Origin: Prevotellaceae bacterium UBA2852 | Lineage (GTDB): Bacteria > Bacteroidota > Bacteroidia > Bacteroidales > Bacteroidaceae | Direction: 5' to 3' | DNA: 64,000 nucleotides | Assembly (NCBI GenBank): GCA_002350855.1 | Contig: DEFM01000006.1 | Coordinates: 122,638 to 186,637, forward strand | Part shown: positions 1 to 9,703 of the stretch, in pieces | Layout: every line of letters starts with the position of its first letter | How positions within the stretch are numbered: position 1 is the first letter of the stretch | Notes under the pieces: model-generated | Told to the model about the DNA's origin: nothing | The model's database searches: none | What the model saw: only the letters and a program-made list of their open reading frames with translations | Program-made: the position numbers and the translations under genes

Positions 1-1842
1 GGCAACCACTCGAAAACCAACTTGGCATTTCGTTTCCGCAACCGCTCCACATATAACATCATCGGTGTGGGCACTCACTACATGGGACTTAGCGAAAAGT
101 TCTCGGGAGCGCTCTTCTACCGCATCGGTCAGTATTTCGAACTGACACCGAGGTTATCTGTCAGCGGAGACTTGGGATTCTCCCACATTGAGACATTCCA
201 GGAGAACTCCCCCCAAGCTCCTGAGCGCCTATACTCATTAGAAGGCCGTCTGAACCTCGACTATCAGTTAAGCAAAAGCTGGGGCGTTTTCGGTACTGTG
301 GGCTACGGCGACACACGCTACTACGACCACAACAAGAGTTACCGCCACCGCATGATTGGTGAATTGGGTCTGACCTACCATTATAACGGTTTTAACAGTA
401 ACAGGAGCCGGTCAATCCGCCTGCACTCCGAAGAGGATATGCTTGGTGGCGACGAAGACCGCTTTGCCCTGTCGCCAAAGAAGAATATGTGGCGTACAGC
501 CGGAATGATCACAGCGCTGAACGTGTTTGTAAACCGCTGGGACACTTGGGTGCTGGGTGAGGAGTTCTCTCGCATCAGTTTCCACAGCATCGGCCACAAC
601 TTCGAGCACGCCTTCGTGTGGGACAACGACAACTTCAACACCAACCTGTTTGCACACCCATATCACGGCAACCTTTACTTCAACTCAGCCCGTGCCAACG
701 GCTATAACTTCTGGGAGTCATATCCATGTGCCTTGGGCGGCTCTCTGATGTGGGAGTTCTTCGGTGAAATCACACCGCCAGCTATCAACGACCTGATGGC
801 TACTTCCATTGGTGGTACCTGCATCGGTGAAATCGCCTTCCGTGTGAGCGACCTCTTCTACGATGACCGTGAGGTTGGTTTCAGCCGTTTCCTCCGTGAG
901 CTTGGCGGTGCCCTCATCTCTCCTATGAAAGGACTGAAGCGTGTACTCACCGGTGAGGCATGGAAACGGAGGAGCAGTCATTATCTATACCACGACTACA
1001 GCCGCATACCTGTGAGCTACAGTGTATCGTTCGGTGACCGCTACTTAGCTGACGATCGCGCCCTGTTCCGAGGCGAGCATAACCCATACCTGGAACTGGG
1101 TTTGGAGTACGGCGACCCATACAATAACGACGAGAACAAGCCATTCGACTTCTTCCACGCCAATGCTACATTCGGATTCTCCAGCAACCAGCCTGCCGTC
1201 AACCGATTGAATTTGCTGGGACGTCTTTGGGGCACTTCGATTGCAGACACAAAGAAATTCGAAGCTGACTTCGGTCTCTTCCAGCACTTCAACTTCTACA
1301 ACTCCGAGGCAGTGAAGGATGGCACAGACCTCATCCCATACCGCATCAGCGAAGCAGCCTCTGTGGGTCCAGGTCTCATCTACAGATTCCCACAGTTAGA
1401 GGAGCGTATGAACCTGGAACAGCGCATCTACCTGAGCGGAATCCTGCTTGGCGGCTCTCTCAGCGACTACCTCTATATCCAAGAGCGCGACTACAACATG
1501 GGTAGCGGATTCTCGGCTAAGATACAAACGAACATGGACATCAAGAAGGTGGGCTATATGAACATCGATGCCAACTACTTCCACATCTTCACATGGAAAG
1601 GCTACGACCGTTCGGAATGGGTTGGCAAGGAAGGCTTCGAACTTGACTACACCAACGCTCAAGGAGACCCGGGCAACACTCGTATGCTTGCCTTCAACGC
1701 CGACTTCGGCCTTTACCTCACTAAGAACCTCTCAGTAAATCTGCGAGGCAGCTATTTCTGGCGCCATGCACATTACCGTGACTTCAAGGACGTCGATGCA
1801 AGGACATTCGAACTCCGTGCTGGACTGACCTATAAACTCTGA
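1..1842 (+). CDS. DUF3943 outer-membrane protein (5' end missing)
   Basis: The frame is open from the first base, so the gene is cut by the left edge and the in-frame TTG at 22 is probably not its start. The visible 613 codons are rich in aromatic residues and alternating beta strands and end in a strand closing with YKL, as expected for an outer-membrane beta-barrel. The central block around NVFVNRWDTWVLG, HSIGHNFEHAFVWDND and WEFFGEITPPAINDL is the DUF3943 signature known from Bacteroidetes. Molecular function is unknown. Patatin (29 bp downstream), GH43-like and fmt genes follow on the same strand and probably form one transcript. Confident in the family, not in a role. Confidence 0.85.
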   Translation, partial: GNHSKTNLAFRFRNRSTYNIIGVGTHYMGLSEKFSGALFYRIGQYFELTPRLSVSGDLGFSHIETFQENSPQAPERLYSLEGRLNLDYQLSKSWGVFGTVGYGDTRYYDHNKSYRHRMIGELGLTYHYNGFNSNRSRSIRLHSEEDMLGGDEDRFALSPKKNMWRTAGMITALNVFVNRWDTWVLGEEFSRISFHSIGHNFEHAFVWDNDNFNTNLFAHPYHGNLYFNSARANGYNFWESYPCALGGSLMWEFFGEITPPAINDLMATSIGGTCIGEIAFRVSDLFYDDREVGFSRFLRELGGALISPMKGLKRVLTGEAWKRRSSHYLYHDYSRIPVSYSVSFGDRYLADDRALFRGEHNPYLELGLEYGDPYNNDENKPFDFFHANATFGFSSNQPAVNRLNLLGRLWGTSIADTKKFEADFGLFQHFNFYNSEAVKDGTDLIPYRISEAASVGPGLIYRFPQLEERMNLEQRIYLSGILLGGSLSDYLYIQERDYNMGSGFSAKIQTNMDIKKVGYMNIDANYFHIFTWKGYDRSEWVGKEGFELDYTNAQGDPGNTRMLAFNADFGLYLTKNLSVNLRGSYFWRHAHYRDFKDVDARTFELRAGLTYKL

Positions 1843-1871
1843 TAATGTCAAAGCTACAGACTTAAGAGAAT

Positions 1872-4136
1872 ATGAAGAAGATACTATTTATACTTTTTGC
1901 GCTGCTTAGCAGCACTATAATGGCTGAGACACCGGCCGAGACACAGGCTGACAGCACAGCGACAGGTAGAAAGAAAGTTGCTGTGGTGCTGAGCGGTGGC
2001 GGAGCCAAGGGTATGGCTCATATCGGTGTGCTGAAAGTGCTTGAACGAGCCGGCATCCCCATTGACATCATTACCGGAACGTCAATTGGCAGCATCGTAG
2101 GAGGACTATACTCCATCGGTTACAACGCCAACGCCCTCGACTCAATCGTAAGGGCACAAGACTGGGGATATGTCATCACCGACAAGGAGAACCTAGCCAA
2201 CCAGAGTCTCAATGACCGCAAGAAGCAGTACACCTACATATTCTCAACCGGCAAGGCTATCGGCAAGCACGACAGAAGCGGAGGCGGACTCATAAGAGGA
2301 AAGAACTTGGCAGAACTGTTCCAGAGACTATGCAACGGATACACAGACTCTCTCAACTTCTCACGTGACCTGCCCATTGAGTTTGCCTGTGTCGCCACCG
2401 ACATAATGACCAATACCGAGGAGGTATTCCATAGCGGAAGACTACCCCAGGCTATGAGGGCATCAATGTCCATACCAGCTGCGTTCGCACCCGTGAGAAT
2501 CGGAGACAAAGTGCTCGTTGACGGAGGTCTGCGCAACAACTTCCCTGTTGACGTAGCCCGTGACATGGGAGCCGATATCGTCATTGGCATCACTCTCTCC
2601 GAAAAGTCAAAGACAGCGGAGGAGATACACGGTACCATGGACATCGTGGGACAGATCATAGACATGAACTGTGTGAACAAGTATGAAGAGAACAAAGCGC
2701 TGACCGACCTCTACATGAACGTTGACCCACGCAATTTCTCCACTGCCAGTTTCACACCTACCGCCATAGACTCACTAATTCGCTACGGAGAGGAAGAGGC
2801 CATGCGGCACTGGGACGAAATTATCGCTCTTAAGAGCAAGATTGGAATCGACGATTCGTTCCGTCCAGTAATACTGCAGCCACGCCGTCCACAGGTGTTG
2901 ACAGAGAAGCAACGCATCACGGGATTCTCATTCGAAAACATGACTCCCCATGCAGAGCGTTTCCTACGGCAGAAGTTTCACCTGAACAAGACCGACAGCA
3001 TAGATGCGAAACTTGAACAGTCACTCACCACATCCATGCGCATTGACCTTTTCTACCAGACTGCTGAATGTAGGCTAATACCAGATGGCGACGGAGTTAA
3101 CGTCACACTCTCGGCAGGTAACCGTAAGTCCATGCGTTTCCATGCCGGTGCCCGTTACGACTCTGAGGAATATGCAGCCGTTCAGCTCGGTCTGGAATTG
3201 CCGTTTAACACTGCTACACCTGTCAACACCGACATCACGCTCCGACTTGGCAAACGCTTCATGGCACGTGGCGAAATCACCGTACATCCACGAAGCTACA
3301 CACGTCCTATGCTAAGCTACACATTCCGTCGCAACGATGTGGATGTATATATGAACGGTGACCGCGACTACAATATACTATACAATCAGATGCAGGCAGA
3401 ATTCCTTCCAATCAACCTGGACCTTCGCCACTTCAACCTGCAAATGGGTTTGCGCTGGGACTTCATGCACTACCGCAGCAAACTAGGCTCAGACAACTCC
3501 ATACAGTTTGCACTGAAAAACGAACACTTCTTCAGCTATCGTGCACGTCTGAACTACAACAGTGAGGACAACTGGATATTCCCCACTCGCGGTGCGAGAT
3601 TCAAAGCTGAATATGCCTACTTGACCAACAACTTCGCCAAGCTTAACATACGTGCGGACGACGGAAGCATAGTAGGCAAGACAACTGGTATGAGCGATGT
3701 CAGTGTGGACTGGCGCAAGTCATTCCCCATAGGCAGCAGATTCGTACTCCAGCCCATGCTCTACGGACGTATGCTCTTTGGGAAGAGTGTTCCTACCATA
3801 TACGGCAACACCATCGGAGGTGAATGGTTCGGTCATTATATTGAGCAGCAGATGCCATTCGCCGGAATAAGCAACATGGAATACATCGACCGCCATTTCG
3901 CAGCCGTCCAACTGCAAGCACAGCAGCATATAGGCAATAACAGCTACGTTCTGATTCGCGCCGCTGCCGCCCAACAGGCTGACAAGCTTAAGAACCTTTT
4001 CGACAACCGTACCATACTCGGAATCCAGGGAGCGTATTACTACAATACTTTGTTCGGTCCGTTAGGAGCCTCCATCGGATACAGCAACCACACCAAGAAG
4101 CCTTACGTATTCGTTAACCTCGGATATGTATTCTAA
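1872..4136 (+). CDS. Patatin-like phospholipase with C-terminal outer-membrane barrel
   Basis: 754 aa. A signal peptide (about residues 1-18, ending in MAE) precedes a patatin domain. Visible catalytic elements are the oxyanion loop GGGAKG (42-47), the nucleophile elbow GTSIGS with Ser71, and the DGG motif with Asp217 (DGGLRNNFP), so the Ser-Asp dyad is intact. After a linker that could hold a POTRA-like domain (about 310-400), the C-terminal half has repeated amphipathic strands and ends in YVF, like surface-antigen/BamA-type barrels. This matches the type V-d layout (PlpD-like): a lipase fused to its own outer-membrane translocator. Likely substrates are phospholipids; surface exposure or periplasmic retention cannot be decided from sequence. 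It lies 29 bp after the DUF3943 gene and 41 bp before the GH43-like gene. Confidence 0.9.
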   Translation: MKKILFILFALLSSTIMAETPAETQADSTATGRKKVAVVLSGGGAKGMAHIGVLKVLERAGIPIDIITGTSIGSIVGGLYSIGYNANALDSIVRAQDWGYVITDKENLANQSLNDRKKQYTYIFSTGKAIGKHDRSGGGLIRGKNLAELFQRLCNGYTDSLNFSRDLPIEFACVATDIMTNTEEVFHSGRLPQAMRASMSIPAAFAPVRIGDKVLVDGGLRNNFPVDVARDMGADIVIGITLSEKSKTAEEIHGTMDIVGQIIDMNCVNKYEENKALTDLYMNVDPRNFSTASFTPTAIDSLIRYGEEEAMRHWDEIIALKSKIGIDDSFRPVILQPRRPQVLTEKQRITGFSFENMTPHAERFLRQKFHLNKTDSIDAKLEQSLTTSMRIDLFYQTAECRLIPDGDGVNVTLSAGNRKSMRFHAGARYDSEEYAAVQLGLELPFNTATPVNTDITLRLGKRFMARGEITVHPRSYTRPMLSYTFRRNDVDVYMNGDRDYNILYNQMQAEFLPINLDLRHFNLQMGLRWDFMHYRSKLGSDNSIQFALKNEHFFSYRARLNYNSEDNWIFPTRGARFKAEYAYLTNNFAKLNIRADDGSIVGKTTGMSDVSVDWRKSFPIGSRFVLQPMLYGRMLFGKSVPTIYGNTIGGEWFGHYIEQQMPFAGISNMEYIDRHFAAVQLQAQQHIGNNSYVLIRAAAAQQADKLKNLFDNRTILGIQGAYYYNTLFGPLGASIGYSNHTKKPYVFVNLGYVF

Positions 4137-4177
4137 GCCTCCTCACCCCTAAAACTACAATTATCAAAATACACAAA

Positions 4178-5209
4178 ATGAAGAAGATATTAATATTTTT
4201 ATTGTGTGCTATTTCAATCTCTACCAGTGCAAATGCCCAGAACAAGCAGAAAGGCACCTATGGCTATCTTTACTGCCACATGGGTGGAGACGGAGAATAT
4301 ACAGCCTACGCTATAAGCCGCGACGGTTTCCACTACGAAGACGTAGCCGGAGGACGTCCTATTTTCGACGTGAAGGAGCATGCCCGAATTGAGGGCGGCA
4401 CACGTGACGCATATATCTGCCGCCGCCACATAGGCAAAGGCTATCTGATGGTAACTACCGACATGTGTGTGGCAAAATCACATAAGTGGGACAATTACGG
4501 AATGGATCTCCTTCGCAGCGACGACCTCATCAACTGGGAATCCGTTACGTTTGACTTTCGCAAAGGTCCATCGATATTCTGCGACCCCGAAAGTCCGGAT
4601 ATCTATAAAGACTGGTCAACTGTCAACCGAGTGTGGGCGCCACAGATATTCTGGGATCCTTACTACACCTGGGCTGACGGCAAACGCGGAGGTTATTTCA
4701 TCTATTACTCACTCTGGAACAGTGCCGAAGAGAAGTACGACCGAATGTACTACAGTTATGCCGATGAGTCTTTTACGAAACTCACTAAACCACGTCTGCT
4801 TTTCGACTGGGGCTATGCAACCATCGATGCGGACATCAACTACTTAAAGAGCGATGGGCTTTACCACATGCTCATAAAGAAAGAAGGCGGACATCCAGGT
4901 ATATTCACAGCAACGGCTAAATCCCTTACAGGTCCTTGGAGTGAACCTGTGGAAGACGACTACGTCAGTTTTGAAGGCAACAAGAAATGCGAGGGAAGCA
5001 GTGCATTCCAACTCGTTGGTGACGACAACTGGTGTGTGGCATACATAGAATACTCTTCCAATCCTAAGCACTACCGCATCTGTCGCGCAGATAAGAACCT
5101 CCGCAATTTCCGTGATCCGGTTGACATCAAGGGTGTGCGTTCACCTCAACACGGATCATTCATGCGACTGACAAAGAAAGAATACAAACGCTTGCAGAAT
5201 CTGAAGTAA
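4178..5209 (+). CDS. Secreted GH43-like glycosidase (five-bladed propeller)
   Basis: 343 aa with a signal peptide (residues 1-20, cut after SANA). Propeller-type motifs include VWAPQIFWDP followed by YFIYYSLW, DADINYLKSDGLYHM, and CEGSSAF followed later by RSPQHGSFM, the order seen in GH43 and related arabinosidase/xylosidase folds. The usual N-terminal ADP catalytic-base motif of GH43 is not obvious, so it could be a divergent GH43 or a GH117-like member. Substrate is unknown; alpha-L-arabinofuranosyl or beta-xylosyl linkages in plant polysaccharides are the family norm. Predicted periplasmic or surface enzyme. The stop lies 9 bp before fmt. Confidence 0.72.
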   Translation: MKKILIFLLCAISISTSANAQNKQKGTYGYLYCHMGGDGEYTAYAISRDGFHYEDVAGGRPIFDVKEHARIEGGTRDAYICRRHIGKGYLMVTTDMCVAKSHKWDNYGMDLLRSDDLINWESVTFDFRKGPSIFCDPESPDIYKDWSTVNRVWAPQIFWDPYYTWADGKRGGYFIYYSLWNSAEEKYDRMYYSYADESFTKLTKPRLLFDWGYATIDADINYLKSDGLYHMLIKKEGGHPGIFTATAKSLTGPWSEPVEDDYVSFEGNKKCEGSSAFQLVGDDNWCVAYIEYSSNPKHYRICRADKNLRNFRDPVDIKGVRSPQHGSFMRLTKKEYKRLQNLK

Positions 5210-5218
5210 GACTGAATT

Positions 5219-6199
5219 ATGACAAAGGAAGATTTAAGAATAGTATATATGGGAACACCAGAGTTCGCTGTGGAAAGCCTGCGAGCTTTGGTTGAAGGTG
5301 GTTATAATGTAGTTGGAGTTATCACAATGCCTGACAAGCCGATTGGCCGTCACGGCAGCGTGCTGCAACCAAGTCCTGTGAAGCAATATGCCGTGGAGCA
5401 AGGACTGCGTGTACTTCAGCCCGAAAAACTGAAAGATGAGGCGTTTGTTGAAGAACTGCGTAGCCTCAAGGCAGATCTGCAAATCGTCGTTGCCTTCCGT
5501 ATGTTGCCGGAAATAGTCTGGGCAATGCCACCTATGGGTACATTCAACCTGCACGCATCGCTCCTGCCACAGTACCGAGGTGCAGCCCCTATCAACTGGG
5601 CTGTGATAAACGGAGAGACAGAGACAGGCATCACAACTTTCTTCCTGAAACACGAAATTGACACAGGCAAGGTGATTCAGCAAGTACGGATTCCTATCAG
5701 CGACACCGACTGTGTGGGAGATGTGCACGACAAACTGATGATGCTTGGAGGGAAACTCGTAACGGAAACGGTTGACAACATCATCGCAGGAACCATACAT
5801 CCATTGGAACAGGATGAAATGTCGGAAGGAATTGAACTGAAACCAGCTCCGAAAATTTTCCGCGAAACCTGCCGGATAGACTGGAGTTTGCCGATGAAAC
5901 GCATCTACGACTTCATTCGCGGTCTCAGTCCCTACCCTGCCGCATGGACAGAACTGGAAAAGCCCAACAAGGATGGCAACAAAGAATGTCTGCAACTAAA
6001 AATCTACGAAACAGAGAAACTGGCTGACAAACACTCCGCTCCAGTCGGTACAATACTCTCCGACGGTAAGACATATCTGCATGTTGTTTGCACAGACGGA
6101 ACTCTGAATATAAAGACTCTGCAACTTGCAGGCAAGAAACGCATGGGTATTGCCGATTTCCTGCGTGGGAACGACGTCTGCAACGCCCGAGTTTGTTAA
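5219..6199 (+). CDS. fmt: Methionyl-tRNA formyltransferase
   Basis: 326 aa, close to the usual 310-325. It transfers a formyl group from 10-formyl-THF to Met-tRNA(fMet), giving the initiator tRNA. The N-terminal formyltransferase domain begins RIVYMGTPEFAV and contains NLHASLLPQYRGAAPINWA (the HxSLLP motif with the catalytic Asn/His) and the later TTFFLKHEIDTG segment with the catalytic Asp. The C-terminal OB-like tRNA-binding domain follows from about residue 210. The ATG at 5219 fits the family start well. It is the last gene of the plus-strand run; no strong terminator follows. Confidence 0.97.
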   Translation: MTKEDLRIVYMGTPEFAVESLRALVEGGYNVVGVITMPDKPIGRHGSVLQPSPVKQYAVEQGLRVLQPEKLKDEAFVEELRSLKADLQIVVAFRMLPEIVWAMPPMGTFNLHASLLPQYRGAAPINWAVINGETETGITTFFLKHEIDTGKVIQQVRIPISDTDCVGDVHDKLMMLGGKLVTETVDNIIAGTIHPLEQDEMSEGIELKPAPKIFRETCRIDWSLPMKRIYDFIRGLSPYPAAWTELEKPNKDGNKECLQLKIYETEKLADKHSAPVGTILSDGKTYLHVVCTDGTLNIKTLQLAGKKRMGIADFLRGNDVCNARVC

Positions 6200-6233
6200 A
6201 AATTGCACGAAAAGGCAAAAAAAAATGCAAAGA

Positions 6234-6265
6234 TTTGGAAATATTAAATCTTTTGCGTTACTTTG
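6234..6265 (+). promoter_or_regulatory. Promoter of the sigma-factor gene
   Basis: TTTG (6234-6237) is separated by 20 bp from TTACTTTG (6258-6265), a good match to the Bacteroidetes -33/-7 consensus. Predicted transcription start is near 6272, giving a leader of about 140 nt before the ATG at 6414. No riboswitch fold was recognised in that leader. Confidence 0.6.
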
Positions 6266-6413
6266 CCCACGGTTTTTAGCAAAAATGTGTTAAAGTGTAA
6301 TACTCGCAGGCTGCTGAATCCGCATATTTATTCATTTTTTTAATACTCAATTATCAACTAAAACATCATTGCCTATCGATAAAACATTACGCTAAACTAA
6401 ATTAAAAAGCATA

Positions 6414-7007
6414 ATGAAAGAACTTAAACGATTGACCGACGAAGAGTTGGTACAGTCATTTCAAGATGGTAATGATGTTGCTTTCGATGTATTGTTACAA
6501 AGATACGAAAGCAAGGTTTACTCATATATTTATTACGCGTTGAAGAACGAGGAAGAGGCGCAGGACCTTTTCCAGGAAGTGTTTATGCGTATTGTCTCAA
6601 CCATTAAGTCTGGTCGTTACAATAACATGAACAAATTTGCTTCATGGCTCATGCGTATCACCCATAACCAGGTTATTGACTATCATCGTCAGAACAAATC
6701 CGACAAACTCCTGTCAAACGACGAATCGGAGTACGATCTGTTCAACGATGCATCAATGGCTGTGGATGAGAACCGCGAACGTGAGATGATTGACGCTCAG
6801 ACTCTCAACGAAGTGAAACAGCTTATTGCCATGCTTCCAGAATCTCAGCGTGAAGTGGTTCTGTTGCGCTTCTACGAAGATCTCAGCTTCAAGGAGATTG
6901 CAGCAAAAACCAATGTCAGCATCAATACAGCCTTAGGCCGCATGCGCTATGCCCTCATCAACATGCGTCGCCTGGCACGCCGCAACAACATCAGTCTGGC
7001 AGGATAA
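6414..7007 (+). CDS. ECF-type RNA polymerase sigma factor
   Basis: 197 aa. Region 2 (about residues 20-95) includes the core-binding DLFQEVFMRI segment and the FASWLMRITHNQVIDYHR helix. Region 4 (about 135-190) starts LPESQREVVLLRFYEDLSF and continues into the helix-turn-helix FKEIAAKTNVSINTALGRMR. No region 1.1 or 3 is present, so it is a group 4 sigma factor. A 30-residue acidic linker joins the two regions. No anti-sigma gene lies next to it: the gene stands alone between its own promoter and a terminator, so its regulation and targets cannot be inferred here. Confidence 0.93.
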   Translation: MKELKRLTDEELVQSFQDGNDVAFDVLLQRYESKVYSYIYYALKNEEEAQDLFQEVFMRIVSTIKSGRYNNMNKFASWLMRITHNQVIDYHRQNKSDKLLSNDESEYDLFNDASMAVDENREREMIDAQTLNEVKQLIAMLPESQREVVLLRFYEDLSFKEIAAKTNVSINTALGRMRYALINMRRLARRNNISLAG

Positions 7008-7041
7008 GTACGTTAAGCAATTACTTTTTTAATAAAACAAT

Positions 7042-7083
7042 AAAAAACCACAGCGATGCGATAAGCGTCGTTGTGGTTTTTTT
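7042..7083. terminator. Bidirectional rho-independent terminator
   Basis: An inverted repeat AAAACCACAGCGA / TCGTTGTGGTTTT with an A-run on the left and a T-run on the right. It can stop transcription of the sigma-factor gene on the plus strand and of prfC on the minus strand. Confidence 0.85.
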
Positions 7084-7104
7084 GTTTTAAAATCAACCGG
7101 TTCC

Positions 7105-8763
7105 TTAGAACTCACTGGTGAAGTGGAACTTGATATTCTTGAAGTCCTGCTGAGCCATCATGAGCACATAGCTGGAGTCGGCAAGGAACACATCGCGTCC
7201 TTCACGGTCACGAGCCATATACTGATACTTGCGCTTCTTGAAGTTTTCGTACTCTGCTTCATCGTCGCTTTCAATCCAGCACGCTTTGTAAAGGCTGGCA
7301 GGTTCCCATTTACAGAGCGCATTATACTCATTTTCAAGACGATACTGGATAACTTCAAACTGCAACTGACCTACGGTTCCGATGAGTTTGCGTCCGTTAA
7401 ACTGATTGACAAACAGCTGCGCAACACCCTCGTCCATAAGCTGGTTAATACCTTTTTCCAGCTGCTTGGTCTTCATCGGGTCGGCATTTTCGATATATTT
7501 GAACATTTCAGGAGAGAACGATGGCAATCCCTTGAAATGCAGTTGTTCACCTTCAGTCAGAGTGTCACCGATTTTGAAGATTCCGTTATCCGGCAAACCT
7601 ACGATGTCTCCAGGATATGCTTCCTCAATGGTACTCTTGCGCTGTGCCATGAATTGAGTTGGAGAAGAGAAACGCACAGTTTTGCCCTGACGTACATGGA
7701 GATAAGGAGCGTTGCGGACGAACTTTCCTGAGCAGACCTTGCAAAAGGCAGTACATGAACGGTGGTTAGGGTCGATGTTCGCGGTTATCTTGAAGATGAA
7801 TCCTGTGAATTTCGGTTCATCGGGCTGTACCAAGCGCTCTTCCGCTGTAGTAGGACGTGGACGCGGTGCAATCTCCACGAAACAGTCGAGCAGTTCCTGC
7901 ACACCGAAGTTATTAAGTGCAGAACCGAAGAATACTGGGGCAACAGAAGCATCGAGATAATCCTCAACATTGAATTCCGGATATACACCTTCAATAAGTT
8001 CAAGGTCATCACGCAGTTTCTGAGCATCTTCAGCTCCGACATGAGCGTCGAGTTCGCTGCTATTGACATCCACCTCCACTTTCTCTGTCACTTTCTGCTT
8101 GTCAGGAGTAAAGAGGTTGAGGTTATTCTCATAAATATTATATACGCCTTTGAAACGAGCACCCTGATTAATAGGCCAAGAGAGCGGACGGACACTGATT
8201 TGTAGTTCTTCTTCCACCTCATCGAGCAAATCAAACGGGTCGCGACCTTCACGGTCCATCTTGTTGATAAACACTATGACTGGAGTCTTACGCATACGGC
8301 ACACAGTCATGAGTTTACGTGTCTGTGCCTCCACACCCTTTGCTCCGTCAATCACGATGATTGCGCTGTCAACAGCTGTGAGGGTACGGAAAGTGTCTTC
8401 TGCAAAGTCCTGGTGACCTGGAGTATCGAGGATATTAACTTTATAAGGCTGCTGTCCAGGATCTGCCATAGGAGGCAGGTAGTCAAACTCCATCACAGAT
8501 GTGCTGACAGAGATACCACGCTGCTTCTCTATCTCCATCCAGTCGGATGTAGCAGTCTTCTTGATTTTATTCGATTTCACAGCTCCTGCCACTTGGATCT
8601 GTCCTCCAAAGAGCAGCAGTTTCTCAGTAAGTGTTGTCTTACCCGCATCCGGGTGACTGATAATCGCAAACGTGCGACGGCGGTCTATTTCAGACCCACC
8701 CCTTCCCCTCCCTGCAAGGGAGGGAGTGGATAGATTATCATTAACTGTATTTTGTTGATTCAT
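7105..8763 (-). CDS. prfC: Peptide chain release factor 3
   Basis: 552 aa translational GTPase that recycles RF1/RF2 from the ribosome. G1 is HPDAGKTT, G3 is DTPGHQDF, and G4 is NKMD (in [18 protein letters not shown]), followed by domains II and III typical of RF3. The N-terminus is unusual. The conserved start of RF3, (S)[17 protein letters not shown], is preceded by 12 residues, [12 protein letters not shown], encoded exactly by a copy of the dispersed palindromic repeat (8695-8737), and before that by [11 protein letters not shown]. The repeat appears to have inserted in frame between the original start and codon 2-10. The gene lies 40 bp after rfbD and faces the terminator at 7042. Confidence 0.96.
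   Translation of the reverse strand: MNQQNTVNDNLSTPSLAGRGRGGSEIDRRRTFAIISHPDAGKTTLTEKLLLFGGQIQVAGAVKSNKIKKTATSDWMEIEKQRGISVSTSVMEFDYLPPMADPGQQPYKVNILDTPGHQDFAEDTFRTLTAVDSAIIVIDGAKGVEAQTRKLMTVCRMRKTPVIVFINKMDREGRDPFDLLDEVEEELQISVRPLSWPINQGARFKGVYNIYENNLNLFTPDKQKVTEKVEVDVNSSELDAHVGAEDAQKLRDDLELIEGVYPEFNVEDYLDASVAPVFFGSALNNFGVQELLDCFVEIAPRPRPTTAEERLVQPDEPKFTGFIFKITANIDPNHRSCTAFCKVCSGKFVRNAPYLHVRQGKTVRFSSPTQFMAQRKSTIEEAYPGDIVGLPDNGIFKIGDTLTEGEQLHFKGLPSFSPEMFKYIENADPMKTKQLEKGINQLMDEGVAQLFVNQFNGRKLIGTVGQLQFEVIQYRLENEYNALCKWEPASLYKACWIESDDEAEYENFKKRKYQYMARDREGRDVFLADSSYVLMMAQQDFKNIKFHFTSEF
8695..8737 (-). repeat. Dispersed palindromic element, copy 1 (inside prfC)
   Basis: Read on the minus strand it runs CCACTCCCTCCCTTGCAGGG then AGGGGAAGGGGTGGGTC. 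It is the same element as at 8802, 15980, 26206, 26953, 28306, 54174, 55340 and 55472. It forms a short GC-rich stem (CTCCCT / AGGGAG). Here it is translated as part of RF3. Confidence 0.85.
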
Positions 8764-8801
8764 TGTTATTTAATTAATTTTTTATATCTGCACAGAGTTC
8801 T

Positions 8802-8845
8802 AACTACTCCCCGCCCTTTACGGGAGGGGTAAGGGGGAAGGTCTT
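8802..8845 (+). repeat. Dispersed palindromic element, copy 2 (3' end of rfbD)
   Basis: AACTACTCCCCGCCC, a TTTAC loop, GGGAGGGG, then TAAGGGGGAAGGTCTT. Read on the minus strand it encodes the last residues of RfbD (TFPLTPPVKGGE) and supplies its TAG stop. Confidence 0.85.
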
Positions 8846-9685
8846 AATGATACATTCTTCGAGTGATGATTCCCAGTGAGGAATGTCGAGATTGTAAGTC
8901 TGTTTGATTTTGGATTTGTCAAGAACTGAGTAGTGAGGACGGGCTGCAGGGGTTGGATATTCGCTGGTATGCAGCGGACGTACGTTGCAGTTGGTTATTC
9001 CTGCAATGCGGTGAATGGCAAGAGTGAAGTCGTACCATGAGCACACACCTTCATTACTGAAATGATAAATGCCTGGAACTATGCCTTGATTGATGGCATT
9101 CATGATTACGTTTGCCAAATCACGGGCATAGGTTGGAGTTCCTATCTGGTCGAAAATTACTCCAAGACTATCTCTTTCCTTTCCAAGACGAATCATGGTC
9201 TTCACAAAGTTGTTGCCGAAAGAGGAATAGAGCCATGCAGTGCGGATAATCATTGCCTTTGAGCAGTTGGCAGTCACCAGCTGTTCACCGCCGAGTTTTG
9301 TTCTTCCATACACTGACTGCGGACAAGTTGGCTGGTCCTCAGTATAAGGAATATGGTTGGTCCCGTCGAACACGTAGTCCGTGCTTATCTGAACCATATA
9401 CCCGCCTCTGCGCTCCACTGCGGCAGCAAGATAACCAGGTGCGACAGAGTTGAGCAGATTGCAAAGTTCAGCATTTTCCTCAGCCTTGTCTACCGCAGTA
9501 TATGCCGCACAGTTCACAATGCAGTCAACGGCATTGTCCTGCACGAACTTTTCTGTAGCTGAAGCATCGGTTATGTCAAGTTCTTCTACGTCTGTAAAGA
9601 AATAGGTGTGTTGCGGATTCTGTTTTGCCACCAGTTGCAGTTCATTGCCGAGCTGGCCGTTGCATCCTGTGATAAGTATATTCAT
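8804..9685 (-). CDS. rfbD: dTDP-4-dehydrorhamnose reductase
   Basis: 293 aa, usual length about 285-300. Last step of dTDP-L-rhamnose synthesis for cell-surface polysaccharide. An N-terminal Rossmann motif ITGCNGQLGNEL binds NADPH; the short-chain dehydrogenase active-site pair is in STDYVFDG and YGRTKLGGE (Tyr-x3-Lys). The C-terminal 12 residues (TFPLTPPVKGGE) and the stop codon come from a dispersed palindromic element, so the original C-terminus was probably replaced near CIIK. The other rfb genes are not in the window. It lies 18 bp downstream of the DUF4924 gene. Confidence 0.95.
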   Translation of the reverse strand: MNILITGCNGQLGNELQLVAKQNPQHTYFFTDVEELDITDASATEKFVQDNAVDCIVNCAAYTAVDKAEENAELCNLLNSVAPGYLAAAVERRGGYMVQISTDYVFDGTNHIPYTEDQPTCPQSVYGRTKLGGEQLVTANCSKAMIIRTAWLYSSFGNNFVKTMIRLGKERDSLGVIFDQIGTPTYARDLANVIMNAINQGIVPGIYHFSNEGVCSWYDFTLAIHRIAGITNCNVRPLHTSEYPTPAARPHYSVLDKSKIKQTYNLDIPHWESSLEECIIKTFPLTPPVKGGE

Positions 9686-9703
9686 CTTGTTTCCGGTATT
9701 TTC

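Noticed and set aside
5234..5995. 253-codon open frame opposite fmt
   Set aside because: Antisense to a highly conserved gene; odd composition and no recognisable domain.
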